From: Seongchinamella sediminis
GTDB taxonomy: Bacteria > Pseudomonadota > Gammaproteobacteria > Pseudomonadales > Halieaceae
Direction of reading: 5' to 3'
Assembly (NCBI RefSeq): GCF_003457605.1
Contig: NZ_QRAN01000017.1
Location: 1 to 64,000, forward strand
DNA length: 64,000 nt
The notes below the pieces were generated by a model, which saw only the letters and a list, made by a program, of their open reading frames with translations, had not been told where the DNA came from and did not search any database. Within the stretch, counting starts at the first letter, position 1. Each line of letters opens with the position of its first letter. Position numbers and translations under genes: made by a program. Of this stretch, positions 17,921-26,285 are shown piece after piece.

Positions 17921-17945
17921 GTATATTGACGATACTCTATACACA
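17907..17945 (+). promoter_or_regulatory. Promoter and operator of the toxin-antitoxin pair
   Basis: TTGACT (17907-17912), an 18-bp spacer and GATACT (17931-17936) form a sigma-70-like promoter. The dyad TGTGTATA (17918-17925) / TATACACA (17938-17945) straddles the -10. That is where an antitoxin or toxin-antitoxin complex would bind to repress its own operon. Confidence 0.65.
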
Positions 17946-17974
17946 TGTTGTTATCGCGTATGGAGTGCCCAAAG

Positions 17975-18169
17975 ATGCGAACCAATATAGAGATTGATGA
18001 CCAGCTAATGAGCGAGGTTTTGAAAGCGACAGGCCTCAAAACCAAGAAAGATGCCGTTGAACTTGGACTTAAGACTCTGATTAGATTGAATAAACAGGAA
18101 AATATAAAGAAATTCCGGGGTAAGTTGCAATGGACAGGTGACCTGGATGATATGCGAACCAACTCATGA
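17975..18169 (+). CDS. vapB: VapB-type antitoxin (type II TA)
   Basis: This 64-residue protein begins MRTNIEIDDQLMSEVLKATG, the ribbon-helix-helix-type N-terminus of the DUF2191/VapB antitoxin family, followed by the conserved KTKKDAVELGLKTLI. The C-terminal part (RGKLQWTGDLDDMR) would wrap the toxin. GGAG nine bases upstream selects ATG 17975 over an in-frame ATG at 17945 that lies inside the operator. The gene overlaps vapC by four bases (ATGA). Base composition is clearly more AT-rich than the surrounding genes, which suggests acquisition. Confidence 0.9.
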   Translation: MRTNIEIDDQLMSEVLKATGLKTKKDAVELGLKTLIRLNKQENIKKFRGKLQWTGDLDDMRTNS

Positions 18170-18555
18170 TCATAGTCGACTCTAGCGTATGGATTGATTA
18201 TTTCTCTGGGGCAGACACGCCCCAAACTGAGAGGCTTGAAGATACGCTTGGCACTAAACCTGTGGCTATTGGCGATTTGATTCTGACAGAAGTTTTGCAG
18301 GGCTTTAGGCATGATAAGGACTATAAAGTTGCCCGAAAGCTTTTCGAAGACGTGACCATCTTCGAAATGCTCGGCACCCACATGGCGATAAAGAGCGCCA
18401 ATAATTTTAGAGCGCTCAGAAAGAAAGGCATTACAGTACGCAAAACTGCGGACGTGATTATTGCGACATTTTGCATTGAACAGAAACTCCCTCTTCTCTT
18501 CTCAGACAAAGATTTCAGTCCCTTTGTAAAACACCTCGGCCTAGCTGAAGCCTGA
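18166..18555 (+). CDS. vapC: VapC-type PIN-domain ribonuclease toxin
   Basis: This 129-residue PIN-domain protein carries the acidic residues expected for metal-dependent RNA cleavage: Asp5 (IIVDSSVWIDYF), Glu42 (LTEVLQGF), Asp near 96 (RKTADVIIATFC) and Asp near 114 (LFSDKDF). VapC toxins cut initiator tRNA or rRNA; the target here is unknown. It is translationally coupled to the antitoxin. A 12-bp inverted repeat lies just after the stop (ATACACATAACA, 18557-18568), mirrored before the operon at 17913-17924. Confidence 0.9.
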   Translation: MIIVDSSVWIDYFSGADTPQTERLEDTLGTKPVAIGDLILTEVLQGFRHDKDYKVARKLFEDVTIFEMLGTHMAIKSANNFRALRKKGITVRKTADVIIATFCIEQKLPLLFSDKDFSPFVKHLGLAEA

Positions 18556-18568
18556 GATACACATAACA

Positions 18569-18862
18569 GCTATTTTGACTAAGCCAGTGAGCATCGAAAT
18601 TCCTTTTCAATATGAGCGGAAGCGTTGTGGACGTTATCTGCCCTCAATCTGACACAATCCCAAGGGGCAGCAATGGGGCCAATAGCGGACCTCGAAAACA
18701 GCCTGAATAACGACTGCATACTGTCTCTATCGAGGTGGAAGCGGACATAAATGCCCGATACGCTCTGACACTGTTTGTCAGATCGGCTCTGAGTTATCAC
18801 AGTTAGCCTTCGTCATCCCAACTTCACCGGCTAACCCAATTGCATCGCCCCCCTGGCGTCAG
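18569..18862. other. Non-coding patch downstream of the TA pair
   Basis: No gene is apparent in these 294 bp. Visible structure comprises a CTGACA/TGTCAG hairpin (18765-18781) and a GTTAGCC/GGCTAAC inverted repeat (18802-18808 / 18829-18835). It looks like a continuation of the accessory patch up to the aminotransferase stop codon. Confidence 0.45.
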
Positions 18863-20050
18863 TTACAACACTTTGGCCACCGCACTGGCGAGATAATCAA
18901 TATTGCGCGCATTCACCCCCGCCACGTTGATGCGCGAGGAATCCAGCATATACACCGAGTGCTCCTGCCGCAGGCGGATCGCCTGCTCGGTGCTCAGGCC
19001 GAGGAACGAGAACATGCCCTTTTCCCGCTCGATAAAGGCGAAGTCGCGACCACTGGCCGCTTCCAGTTTTTCCCGCAGGCTGCTGCGCAGGCGGTTGATC
19101 CGGCCGCACATGGCCAGCAGTTCACTGCGCCAGGCCTCGCCCAGGGCGGCATCGTTGAGAATACGGGCGGCTATCAGGGCGCCGTGGGCCGGCGGCATTG
19201 AGTACACCCTGCGGGCGGCGACCAGGGCCTGGCTTACCAGGGCCTCGGCGCTGTCCCGGGTCCTGCCCAGGAACAGGGTGGCGCCGGTGCGCTCGCGGTA
19301 CAGTCCCATGTTCTTCGAGCAGGAGGCGGCAATAACCATTTCCGGCAGCTGCGCGGCGAGCAGGCGCAGGCCGGCTGCGTCCTCTTCCAGGCCGTCGCCC
19401 AGACCCTGGTAGGCGATGTCGATAAACGGCATGAAACCCTGGGCCAGGGCCATGTCGGCAATCACCTGCCACTGCGCCAGCGACAGGTCGGCGCCGCAGG
19501 GATTGTGACAGCAGCCGTGCAGCAGCACCACATCGCCGGGGCGCGCCCGCTTGAGGTCCTCCACCATGCCGTCGAAGTCGACCCCGTGGCTGGCCGGGTC
19601 GTAGTAGCGATAGGTCTCGAAACTCAGGCCGACACTGCCTAGCAGGGGCAGGTGTACCGGCCAGGTGGGATCACTGACCCAGACCCTGGCGTCCGGCGCC
19701 GCGGCGTGAATAATCTCGGCGCCAATGCGCAGCGCGCCACAGCCGCCGGGCGCCTGCACACTGCAGACCCGTCCCTCCACCAGGGCGGAATGCCCGGCAC
19801 CCAGCACCAGGGCCTGCATGCCCGGGTTGAACCCGGCTACCCCCTCGGGGGGCAGGTAGGCCTTGCTGACTTCCGCAGCCGCCAGCGCCGCCTGGGCTTC
19901 GGTCACCGCCCTGAACACCGGGCAAACACCCTCCTCGTTCATATAGATCCCGAGGGTCAGGTCCACCTTGTCGGGATTGTCATCGGCACGGGCGACAGCG
20001 GCGAGCCCGAGGATGGGGTCGGCGGACAGGCGTTGCAGTTGATCCAGCAT
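18863..20050 (-). CDS. Aspartate/aromatic amino acid aminotransferase (class I, AspC/TyrB type)
   Basis: This 395-residue PLP enzyme transfers amino groups between aspartate or aromatic amino acids and 2-oxoglutarate. Visible motifs are the cofactor-binding GGCGALRIG, HGCCHNPCG, the Asp/Tyr of FIDIAYQG and the Schiff-base Lys in SCSKNMGLYRERTG. Length matches AspC/TyrB. GAGGA precedes ATG 20050. It follows the pepD-like peptidase gene by 15 bp on the same strand, so the pair is probably one operon of peptide and amino acid turnover. Confidence 0.92.
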   Translation of the reverse strand: MLDQLQRLSADPILGLAAVARADDNPDKVDLTLGIYMNEEGVCPVFRAVTEAQAALAAAEVSKAYLPPEGVAGFNPGMQALVLGAGHSALVEGRVCSVQAPGGCGALRIGAEIIHAAAPDARVWVSDPTWPVHLPLLGSVGLSFETYRYYDPASHGVDFDGMVEDLKRARPGDVVLLHGCCHNPCGADLSLAQWQVIADMALAQGFMPFIDIAYQGLGDGLEEDAAGLRLLAAQLPEMVIAASCSKNMGLYRERTGATLFLGRTRDSAEALVSQALVAARRVYSMPPAHGALIAARILNDAALGEAWRSELLAMCGRINRLRSSLREKLEAASGRDFAFIEREKGMFSFLGLSTEQAIRLRQEHSVYMLDSSRINVAGVNARNIDYLASAVAKVL

Positions 20051-20065
20051 GAGTTGGTCCTCGGC

Positions 20066-21508
20066 TTAGAGTTCGGCCAGCAATTGCTTGAGGAATTGCC
20101 AGAAAGGTTCGACGGTGTCTATGCGCAGGCGTTCGCTCGGCGAATGGGCGCCGCGGATCGTGGGACCGAAGGAGAGTATGTCCACGTCAGGCTTCTTGCT
20201 CTTGAGAATACCGCACTCGAGGCCGGCATGAATGGCCTTGATCGCCGGCCGCTCGCCGAACATGCGCTGGTGCAACTCGCAGCCCTGCTCCAGCAGGGGG
20301 CTGCTGAAGTCCGGCTGCCAGCCGGGGTAGCCGGCATTGCTGCTGACTTCCAGGTCGTAGGCGCGGGCGAGCGCCAGCACCGAATGCTGCAACGGTAGCG
20401 ACTGGTCCGGGTTGAAGAAACGGTAGCTTGACTCAATGAACAGCTCGCCCCCGTCCAGGCGCACCACCGCCAGGTTAATGCTCAGGTCGACCAGGTCCGC
20501 CGGCTGTTCCAGACTGTAGGCCTGGGCGCCGTGGGGAAACAGGGAGACCAGGTCAAGCACACGCAGCGAATCCACCGGGTCCAGGGCCGTGTCGAGGCGG
20601 GCCGCCGCAAGCTCCAGTTCCACGCCATGGTCCGCCGGCGGCAGGTAGGCCAGCCACTGCTGGCGCAGCCTGTCGATGCGCTGGCGGATACCGGCCTCCG
20701 AGCCCGGCTCACAGCAGAAGCTGACCGTGCCCTCCCGGGGGATCACGTTGTGGGCGATACCGACGTCGATGCCGGCCAGGCGCAGGCCGGGCACGCCGCG
20801 CAGGGCCTCGGCCAGCAGCTTGCCCGCATTGGCCAGCTGCTCGTGTATCTGCACGCCGGAATGACCGCCCGCCAGCCCGCGCAGGGTCAGTTGCCAGCAG
20901 TCGGCACTGGCCGCCACCGGCTCCCGGGAAAAACTGCGGGAGAACTGCCAGCCGGCGCCGCCGGCGCAGCCGATGTAAAGTTCGTTCCAGTCCTCGGTAT
21001 CCAGGTTGAGCATCACGGTCCCGCTGAGCAGCGCTGGATCGAGGTTCAGGGCCCCGCCCAGCCCGGTTTCCTCTTCCACGGTGAACAGCAGTTCCAGCGC
21101 CGGATGGCTCACCTCGGGGTCGGTCATCACCGCGATGGCGGCAGCGCAACCAATGCCGTTATCGGCCCCCAGGGTGGTGCGGTCGGCGCCCAGCCAGCCA
21201 TCCTCCACCTGCAGCCGTAGCGGATCGGTGTCGAAGTCGTGCTCGCGGTCGGCGGTTTTCACCGTAACCATGTCGAGGTGATTCTGGATAATGACGGTGG
21301 GACTGTCCTCCCTGCCGGGGCTGGCCGACACATAAATCACCAGGTTGCCCGCGGTATCCAGCTGGTGCCGGTGACCGGCCTGCTCCGCCAGGTCGATCAC
21401 ATACTGGCGCACCGCCGCCTCCCGGGCGGAAGGGCGGGGGATCTGGGTGAACTGGTAAAAGTGCTCCCAGATATGGGCGGGTTGCCGGGGGTACTGTTCG
21501 GGCTTCAT
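20066..21508 (-). CDS. pepD: M20 family aminoacyl-histidine dipeptidase (PepD)
   Basis: This 480-residue dizinc peptidase hydrolyses Xaa-His and other dipeptides. Metal ligands are visible as His (IIQNHLDMV), Asp (LGADNGIGCAAA), the Glu pair (FTVEEETGLGGA), Asp (MLNLDTEDWNELYIGCAGG) and His near the C-terminus (IKAIHAGLECGIL). A lid domain interrupts the catalytic domain (about 205-390). ATG 21508 gives the family N-terminus (MKPEQYPRQPAHIWEHFYQF); the longer in-frame start at 21583 adds unconserved residues. The aminotransferase gene follows closely. Confidence 0.92.
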   Translation of the reverse strand: MKPEQYPRQPAHIWEHFYQFTQIPRPSAREAAVRQYVIDLAEQAGHRHQLDTAGNLVIYVSASPGREDSPTVIIQNHLDMVTVKTADREHDFDTDPLRLQVEDGWLGADRTTLGADNGIGCAAAIAVMTDPEVSHPALELLFTVEEETGLGGALNLDPALLSGTVMLNLDTEDWNELYIGCAGGAGWQFSRSFSREPVAASADCWQLTLRGLAGGHSGVQIHEQLANAGKLLAEALRGVPGLRLAGIDVGIAHNVIPREGTVSFCCEPGSEAGIRQRIDRLRQQWLAYLPPADHGVELELAAARLDTALDPVDSLRVLDLVSLFPHGAQAYSLEQPADLVDLSINLAVVRLDGGELFIESSYRFFNPDQSLPLQHSVLALARAYDLEVSSNAGYPGWQPDFSSPLLEQGCELHQRMFGERPAIKAIHAGLECGILKSKKPDVDILSFGPTIRGAHSPSERLRIDTVEPFWQFLKQLLAEL

Positions 21509-21653
21509 GGCGAGGCAAATCCTGGTCTGCGAAGGCCCGGCATTATAGCCTTGCAGGTCATTTTTCACACAAATTTGCGGCATTTTTTACGCCCAAAGGC
21601 GTTTCAGGGGTCCTACAATGGAACTGTGTAAATCCAATTACCGGCAAGAGAAC

Positions 21654-21839
21654 ATGAAAAGGATAGATGAAGGCAAAGTGAGCCTGGTGGAGTTTCTCTC
21701 CAGCATCAAGTTTGCCCGCCACAACTCCCAGGCCAATGACGCACCCAGCGGCGGCCATTTCGCCCGCTTTGACCAGCGCGTGCCTGTGGGTCGCCAGTTC
21801 GGCGCCGAGGACTCCTATCTGGTTCGCAGCGCCAACTAG
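21654..21839 (+). CDS. Small hypothetical protein
   Basis: This 61-residue protein starts at ATG 21654 after an AAGAGA ribosome site. A mildly amphipathic N-terminal helix (MKRIDEGKVSLVEFLSSIKF) leads to a polar tail. There is no membrane span or recognisable domain. It stands alone between the divergent pepD and the convergent hydrolase gene. It reads as a real small gene because of the start context and the high third-position GC, but function is unknown. Confidence 0.55.
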   Translation: MKRIDEGKVSLVEFLSSIKFARHNSQANDAPSGGHFARFDQRVPVGRQFGAEDSYLVRSAN

Positions 21840-21902
21840 GGCGCGCTAACCACTTCCCTGCGGCTGGCCCGCCCGGGTACTCCCCTGCCCGCAACAAGGG
21901 GC

Positions 21903-22736
21903 TCAGTCGGCTACCCTGGCCAGCACACCAATGCGCCGGCTCTGGCAAATCCGCCAGCGCCGCTCCGGCGCCACCAGGTGGTTGGCAATTACCGCGAATA
22001 CCACCGGATTGAAGGGAAAGCCCACGTGGCTGGCCACCACCGCCATATTGGTTACGTAGCGGGGGTCGCCCTCACAGCGCGCAATGCCCTTGCCGACAAT
22101 ACCGTCCGACTCGCTGTACAGGGTCAGTACCGGCACGCGCAATTCACCGCCGCTGTAGGTGTAATCGACCCAGCGTCGCAGCGCCTCTTCCGACTCGCCA
22201 CCCGGCGGCTGCTGGTTGACGCGTGACATCACACTGTAAAGTGCCGTCCCGCGGGGGTCGCCGAAGGGCGTGCCCAGGGTAATGACCTGGCGAATCCACT
22301 GTGGATAGCGGTGCGCCAGGGCGACTGCGTACAGGCCGCCGAGGCTCCAGCCAATCAGGGTCAGCTTTTGCCCGCTGGTCATGAACTCGTGGGCGATACG
22401 GTCGGCGATCCTTTCTTCGATCTGTGCCCGGTGCTGCATGAACTCATCGATACTGCTGGCGCTGGCCTCACTGGCGTTGCGGCCAAAGCCCCAGGGTATC
22501 GCCCGGTAGCCGCGCTCATTGAGAAAGCTGCGCAGCATGGCGGTTGAGCCGTCGGCGCCCATAAAGCCGGGAATCGTCATCACCGTGTGGCCATCGCCAC
22601 TGGGCAGGGTTCTGAACACCCGCTTGCAGAGGGCCGAGGCTCCCGCTTCCAGGGCTACCCGGCCCAGCTCAGTGATGCTGTGGCGCAGCCTGGGAGGACG
22701 GAGGTCGGGGACGAACCGGGTGGCGACAGTGCTCAT
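21903..22736 (-). CDS. Alpha/beta hydrolase
   Basis: This 277-residue protein has an alpha/beta-hydrolase core with nucleophile elbow GWSLGG (Ser), an Asp in YSESDGIV and a His in VASHVGFPFN, giving a complete catalytic triad. An oxyanion-type motif (IPGFMGADGS) is at about 55-64. It resembles lipase/PGAP1-like esterases, but the substrate cannot be inferred. There is no signal peptide. It is divergent from cmoA. Confidence 0.82.
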   Translation of the reverse strand: MSTVATRFVPDLRPPRLRHSITELGRVALEAGASALCKRVFRTLPSGDGHTVMTIPGFMGADGSTAMLRSFLNERGYRAIPWGFGRNASEASASSIDEFMQHRAQIEERIADRIAHEFMTSGQKLTLIGWSLGGLYAVALAHRYPQWIRQVITLGTPFGDPRGTALYSVMSRVNQQPPGGESEEALRRWVDYTYSGGELRVPVLTLYSESDGIVGKGIARCEGDPRYVTNMAVVASHVGFPFNPVVFAVIANHLVAPERRWRICQSRRIGVLARVAD

Positions 22737-22834
22737 AGTATTTACCTGCGGGCGCTAGCGTTATTGGCCTATTGTGGAGGCTTTCCCGGCAGAGAAACAG
22801 GGCCGATGGCGCCGATTGGTTTAACATTTCATGC

Positions 22835-22849
22835 TAGAATCCCGCCCCT
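22835..22849 (+). promoter_or_regulatory. Start-proximal -10 of cmoA (leaderless candidate)
   Basis: TAGAAT (22835-22840) ends nine bases before the cmoA ATG, and CCCGCCCCT sits where a ribosome site would be. If used, transcription would begin two to three bases before the start codon, giving a leaderless message. Confidence 0.4.
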
Positions 22850-23581
22850 ATGAGCGATAACAAAGACACAATTTACGCTGACCCCCTGCGGGAGGCGGGG
22901 CTGTTCGCCTTCGATGACAACGTGGCCCGGGTTTTCCCGGACATGATCAAGCGCTCGGTACCAGGCTACACCACCATCGTTGCCATGACCGGCCTCATTG
23001 CCCAGCGCTACGCCAGTCCCGGCAGCCGGCTGTACGATCTCGGCTGCTCGCTGGGTGCATCCACCCTCGCCATGCGCCAGAATCTGCGCAGTGACAACTG
23101 CCGTATCGTCGGCGTGGACAACTCCCGGGCCATGCTGGAGCGATGTCGCAGCATTATCGACACCGATACCCACGACACCCCGGTGGAGCTGATCTGCGCG
23201 AACCTGGAAGACGTGGCCATCGAGGATGCCTCGGTGGTGGTGCTCAATTTCACCCTGCAGTTTATCCCCGTGGCGCTTCGCGACGAGGTCATCCAGCGTA
23301 TTTATTCCGGCCTGCGCCCCGGGGGCATCATGCTGCTGTCGGAAAAACTGAGCTTCGAGGACCCGCACCTGGATGCACTCAATATCGACCTGCACCACGA
23401 GTTCAAACGCGCCAACGGCTACAGCGAACTGGAAATTGCCCGCAAGCGGGCGGCAATCGAAAACGTGCTGTTGCCGGAGACCCTGACCACCCACAAGCAG
23501 CGCATCGCCACTGCCGGATTCAGTTCCTGCGATGTCTGGTTCCAGTGCTTCAACTTCGCTTCCCTGGTGGCCCTGAAGTGA
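22850..23581 (+). CDS. cmoA: Carboxy-S-adenosyl-L-methionine synthase
   Basis: This 243-residue SAM-dependent enzyme makes carboxy-SAM from SAM and prephenate. It shows the Rossmann SAM motif ([15 protein letters not shown]), [15 protein letters not shown] and the family C-terminus ([13 protein letters not shown]). The cmoA stop overlaps the cmoB start by one base (TGATG), as in many gammaproteobacteria. Its product is used by CmoB to build 5-oxyacetyluridine at wobble position 34 of tRNAs. Confidence 0.95.
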   Translation: MSDNKDTIYADPLREAGLFAFDDNVARVFPDMIKRSVPGYTTIVAMTGLIAQRYASPGSRLYDLGCSLGASTLAMRQNLRSDNCRIVGVDNSRAMLERCRSIIDTDTHDTPVELICANLEDVAIEDASVVVLNFTLQFIPVALRDEVIQRIYSGLRPGGIMLLSEKLSFEDPHLDALNIDLHHEFKRANGYSELEIARKRAAIENVLLPETLTTHKQRIATAGFSSCDVWFQCFNFASLVALK

Positions 23582-24576
23582 TGGATTACCAGCCGCTGAT
23601 CGATCGCTGGCGCGACACCGAGCTGGACCGCTGGGCGCAACGGCTGCCGCAACAGCTGGCGCAGGGGCTGTCGCACCAGCGTTACGGTGACCTGGCCCGC
23701 TGGCTGGCGGTGCTGGACTCGCTACCGGACATTGCCCCGGACTACTGCACCCTCGACCGCCCCCGGGTCGGCGCCGGCGGCCACCAGCCGCTGCCGCCCC
23801 ACACCCGGGCCGCGCTCGAACAAAGCCTGATGGGGCTGCACCCCTGGCGCAAGGGGCCATTCGAATTATTTGGCGTTCATATCGATACCGAATGGCGTTC
23901 CGACTGGAAATGGCAGCGGCTGCAGGCCGGCATCGCGCCGCTCTCGGGCCGGCGGGTACTGGACGTCGGCTGTGGCAGCGGCTATCACTGCTGGCGCATG
24001 CTCGGCGCCGGCGCGGCGGAAGTCATCGGCATCGACCCCACGCCCCTGTTCGTGGTCCAGTTCTGGGCCCTGCAGAAGTACCTGCAACGGCCCGAGGCCT
24101 GGGTTATCCCCGCCGGCATTGAACAGGTGCCGGCAAAACTGCAGGCCTTCGACACCGTTTTTTCCATGGGCGTGCTCTATCACCGGCGCTCGCCCATGGA
24201 CCACCTGCTGGAACTGCGCGACTGCCTGCGCCCCGGGGGCCAGCTGGTACTGGAAACCCTGGTGATCGAGGGGGGAGTGGGCGCCACCCTGGTACCCGAG
24301 GGGCGCTATGCGCGCATGGGCAATGTCTGGTTCCTGCCCAGCTGTGACACCCTGCTGGGCTGGCTGCGCAAAACCGGCTTCGAGCGGCCGCGAGTGCTGG
24401 ATGTGGCGACCACCACCCCCGACGAGCAGCGGGCCACCCCGTGGATGACCTTCCACTCGCTGGCCAATTTCCTCGATCCCGCTAACCCGAGCCGCACGGT
24501 CGAGGGCTACCCGGCTCCCCGGCGCGCGGTCATCGCCGCCGAAGCGGCGGGTAGCTGGCAGCCGCGGGTGCCCTGA
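23581..24576 (+). CDS. cmoB: tRNA U34 carboxymethyltransferase
   Basis: This 331-residue methyltransferase-fold enzyme transfers the carboxymethyl group from carboxy-SAM to 5-hydroxyuridine 34 in tRNA. The SAM-binding motif is VLDVGCGSGYHCWRMLGAGA, and family segments include FSMGVLYHRRSPMDHL and TPWMTFHSLANFLDP. The start at 23581 is fixed by overlap with the cmoA stop and by the family N-terminus. It ends 116 bp before gshA. Confidence 0.95.
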   Translation: MDYQPLIDRWRDTELDRWAQRLPQQLAQGLSHQRYGDLARWLAVLDSLPDIAPDYCTLDRPRVGAGGHQPLPPHTRAALEQSLMGLHPWRKGPFELFGVHIDTEWRSDWKWQRLQAGIAPLSGRRVLDVGCGSGYHCWRMLGAGAAEVIGIDPTPLFVVQFWALQKYLQRPEAWVIPAGIEQVPAKLQAFDTVFSMGVLYHRRSPMDHLLELRDCLRPGGQLVLETLVIEGGVGATLVPEGRYARMGNVWFLPSCDTLLGWLRKTGFERPRVLDVATTTPDEQRATPWMTFHSLANFLDPANPSRTVEGYPAPRRAVIAAEAAGSWQPRVP

Positions 24577-24589
24577 GCACGGGCGGAGA

Positions 24590-24607
24590 TACCTGTACTC
24601 ACAGGTA
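24590..24607. repeat. Short palindrome between cmoB and gshA
   Basis: TACCTGT-ACTC-ACAGGTA is a perfect 7-bp dyad with a 4-base spacer. It has no T-run, so it is not an ordinary terminator. It could be an operator for the downstream gshA operon. Confidence 0.35.
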
Positions 24608-24692
24608 CTGTGCGGCTAAACTTGGGCCGGCTCCCGGAAAGCCCGGGAGATCGCACCTCCTCTTCTACTTCGCCACCGACAAGGAGCGCTAC

Positions 24693-26285
24693 TTGGCTTC
24701 CCACCTGTTACAACAACTGGAGTCCCTGCGCGGCCCCCACCAGCAGCAGCTGTTGCGCGACATCGGCCGTGGTATCGAAAAAGAAAGCCTGCGCATCACC
24801 CCTGAAGGCTTGCTGGCGCAAACGCCGCATCCCCCGGGCCTGGGATCGGCGCTGACCCACGATTCCATCACCACCGACTACTCGGAAGCACTGCTGGAGT
24901 TCATCACCCCGGTCAGCACCAGTATCGAGGCCAGTCTGGCGACGCTGGAGGATATTCATACCTATGTCTACAGCCAGCTCGCCGATGAATTGCTGTGGTG
25001 CACCTCCATGCCCTGCCAGCTGGGCAACGATGAGGATATCCCGGTGGCCCGCTATGGCAGCTCGAACGTGGCAAAAATGAAGACCGTCTATCGCTACGGA
25101 CTGGGCTACCGCTACGGTCGGGTCATGCAGACCATTGCCGGCATTCACTACAATTTCTCCATGCCCCGGGCCTACTGGGATCAGGCCTGGGCCGGGGCGG
25201 GCAAACCGGGGGAGCTGCAGGACTACATCAGCGAGCGCTACCTCGGCCTGATCCGCAACTTCCGCCGCTACTCGTGGCTGCTGATCTACCTGTTTGGCGC
25301 CTCGCCCGCCGTGTGCGGCAGCTTCCTGCGCAATCGCGACAACCACGGGCTGCAGCCCTTTGGCGATGGCCACAGCCTGTACCTGCCCCACGGCACCGCC
25401 CTGCGCATGGGCGACCTGGGGTACAACAGCGAGGCTCAGAAGGGGCTCCGCATCTGCTACAACTCGCTGCCCAACTATGTCGAGACCCTGCGCAGCGCCA
25501 TCATGCAGCCCCACCCCGCTTATGCCAGCTACAGCAGCGGTGAGGACGGCAACTACCAGCAGCTCAATGACTCGCTGCTGCAGATCGAAAACGAGTTCTA
25601 CAGCCCCATCCGCCCCAAGCGCGTGACCCGCTCCGGAGAGACCCCGCTGCACGCCCTCACCGAACGGGGCATCGAGTACATCGAGGTGCGCTGCGTGGAT
25701 GTCAGCCCGTTCTCGCCGCTGGGCCTGGATGCGGTGGAAATCCGCTTCCTCGACACCTTCCTGCTGTACTGTCTTCTGGAGCAAAGCCCGCCCTGCGACG
25801 AGCAGGAACAGGATTGCATGGCGGCCAACATGGCGGCGGTAGTCAACCGCGGGCGCGAACCGGGCCTGCAACTGCGCTGCCACGGCGGCGGGCGCACGCT
25901 GAGCGACTGGGCCGGCGACCTGCTGGCGGACCTGGGGCCGATTGCCGAGGCCCTGGACGCGGCCCACGGCGGCGGTGCCTACAGCGAATCCCTGCGCGAA
26001 CAGGCGGCCAAGGTGGCCGACGCCGAGTTGACGCCCTCGGCGCGGGTACTGCGCGAGATGCGCGAGCAGGGCCAGCCCTTCTTTCGCTTCGCCATGGCCT
26101 ACAGCGAGCGCTGGGCCGGGCATTTTCGGCAACAGACCCTGGCCCCGGACACCGCGGCACGGTTTGCTCGCCAGGCAAAGGAATCACTGCAGGCCCAGCG
26201 CGAGCTGGAGGCGGCCGAGGAGATCAGCTTCGAGCAGTACCTGGCCAACTTCTACCACCAGTACCAGACCCTGCCGCGCCCTTGA
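24693..26285 (+). CDS. gshA: Glutamate--cysteine ligase (proteobacterial type)
   Basis: This 530-residue enzyme makes gamma-glutamylcysteine, the first step of glutathione synthesis. Conserved stretches include GIEKESLRITPEG, TDYSEALLEFITP, GIHYNFSMP and YIEVRCVDVSPFSPLG. The start is a TTG at 24693 with AAGGAG six bases upstream; no ATG fits. Its stop overlaps the next gene's TTG start. gshB is not in the window. Confidence 0.94.
   Translation: MASHLLQQLESLRGPHQQQLLRDIGRGIEKESLRITPEGLLAQTPHPPGLGSALTHDSITTDYSEALLEFITPVSTSIEASLATLEDIHTYVYSQLADELLWCTSMPCQLGNDEDIPVARYGSSNVAKMKTVYRYGLGYRYGRVMQTIAGIHYNFSMPRAYWDQAWAGAGKPGELQDYISERYLGLIRNFRRYSWLLIYLFGASPAVCGSFLRNRDNHGLQPFGDGHSLYLPHGTALRMGDLGYNSEAQKGLRICYNSLPNYVETLRSAIMQPHPAYASYSSGEDGNYQQLNDSLLQIENEFYSPIRPKRVTRSGETPLHALTERGIEYIEVRCVDVSPFSPLGLDAVEIRFLDTFLLYCLLEQSPPCDEQEQDCMAANMAAVVNRGREPGLQLRCHGGGRTLSDWAGDLLADLGPIAEALDAAHGGGAYSESLREQAAKVADAELTPSARVLREMREQGQPFFRFAMAYSERWAGHFRQQTLAPDTAARFARQAKESLQAQRELEAAEEISFEQYLANFYHQYQTLPRP

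Larger units (their letters stand above)
17913..18568. repeat. 12-bp inverted repeats bracketing the TA pair
   Basis: TGTTATGTGTAT (17913-17924) and its exact reverse complement ATACACATAACA (18557-18568) flank the two-gene operon. The left copy merges with the operator and the right end of the attC-like hairpin. The pair delimits the lower-GC unit and may mark its insertion boundaries. Confidence 0.6.

Noticed and set aside
18557-18640. A second attC site immediately after vapC
   Set aside because: The left box ACATAAC is present, but no matching inner box or convincing right core was found within 60-140 bp. Not called.
18579-18800. Small minus-strand frame downstream of vapC
   Set aside because: It has no ribosome site, covers the hairpin patch, and shows no conserved pattern that I recognise.
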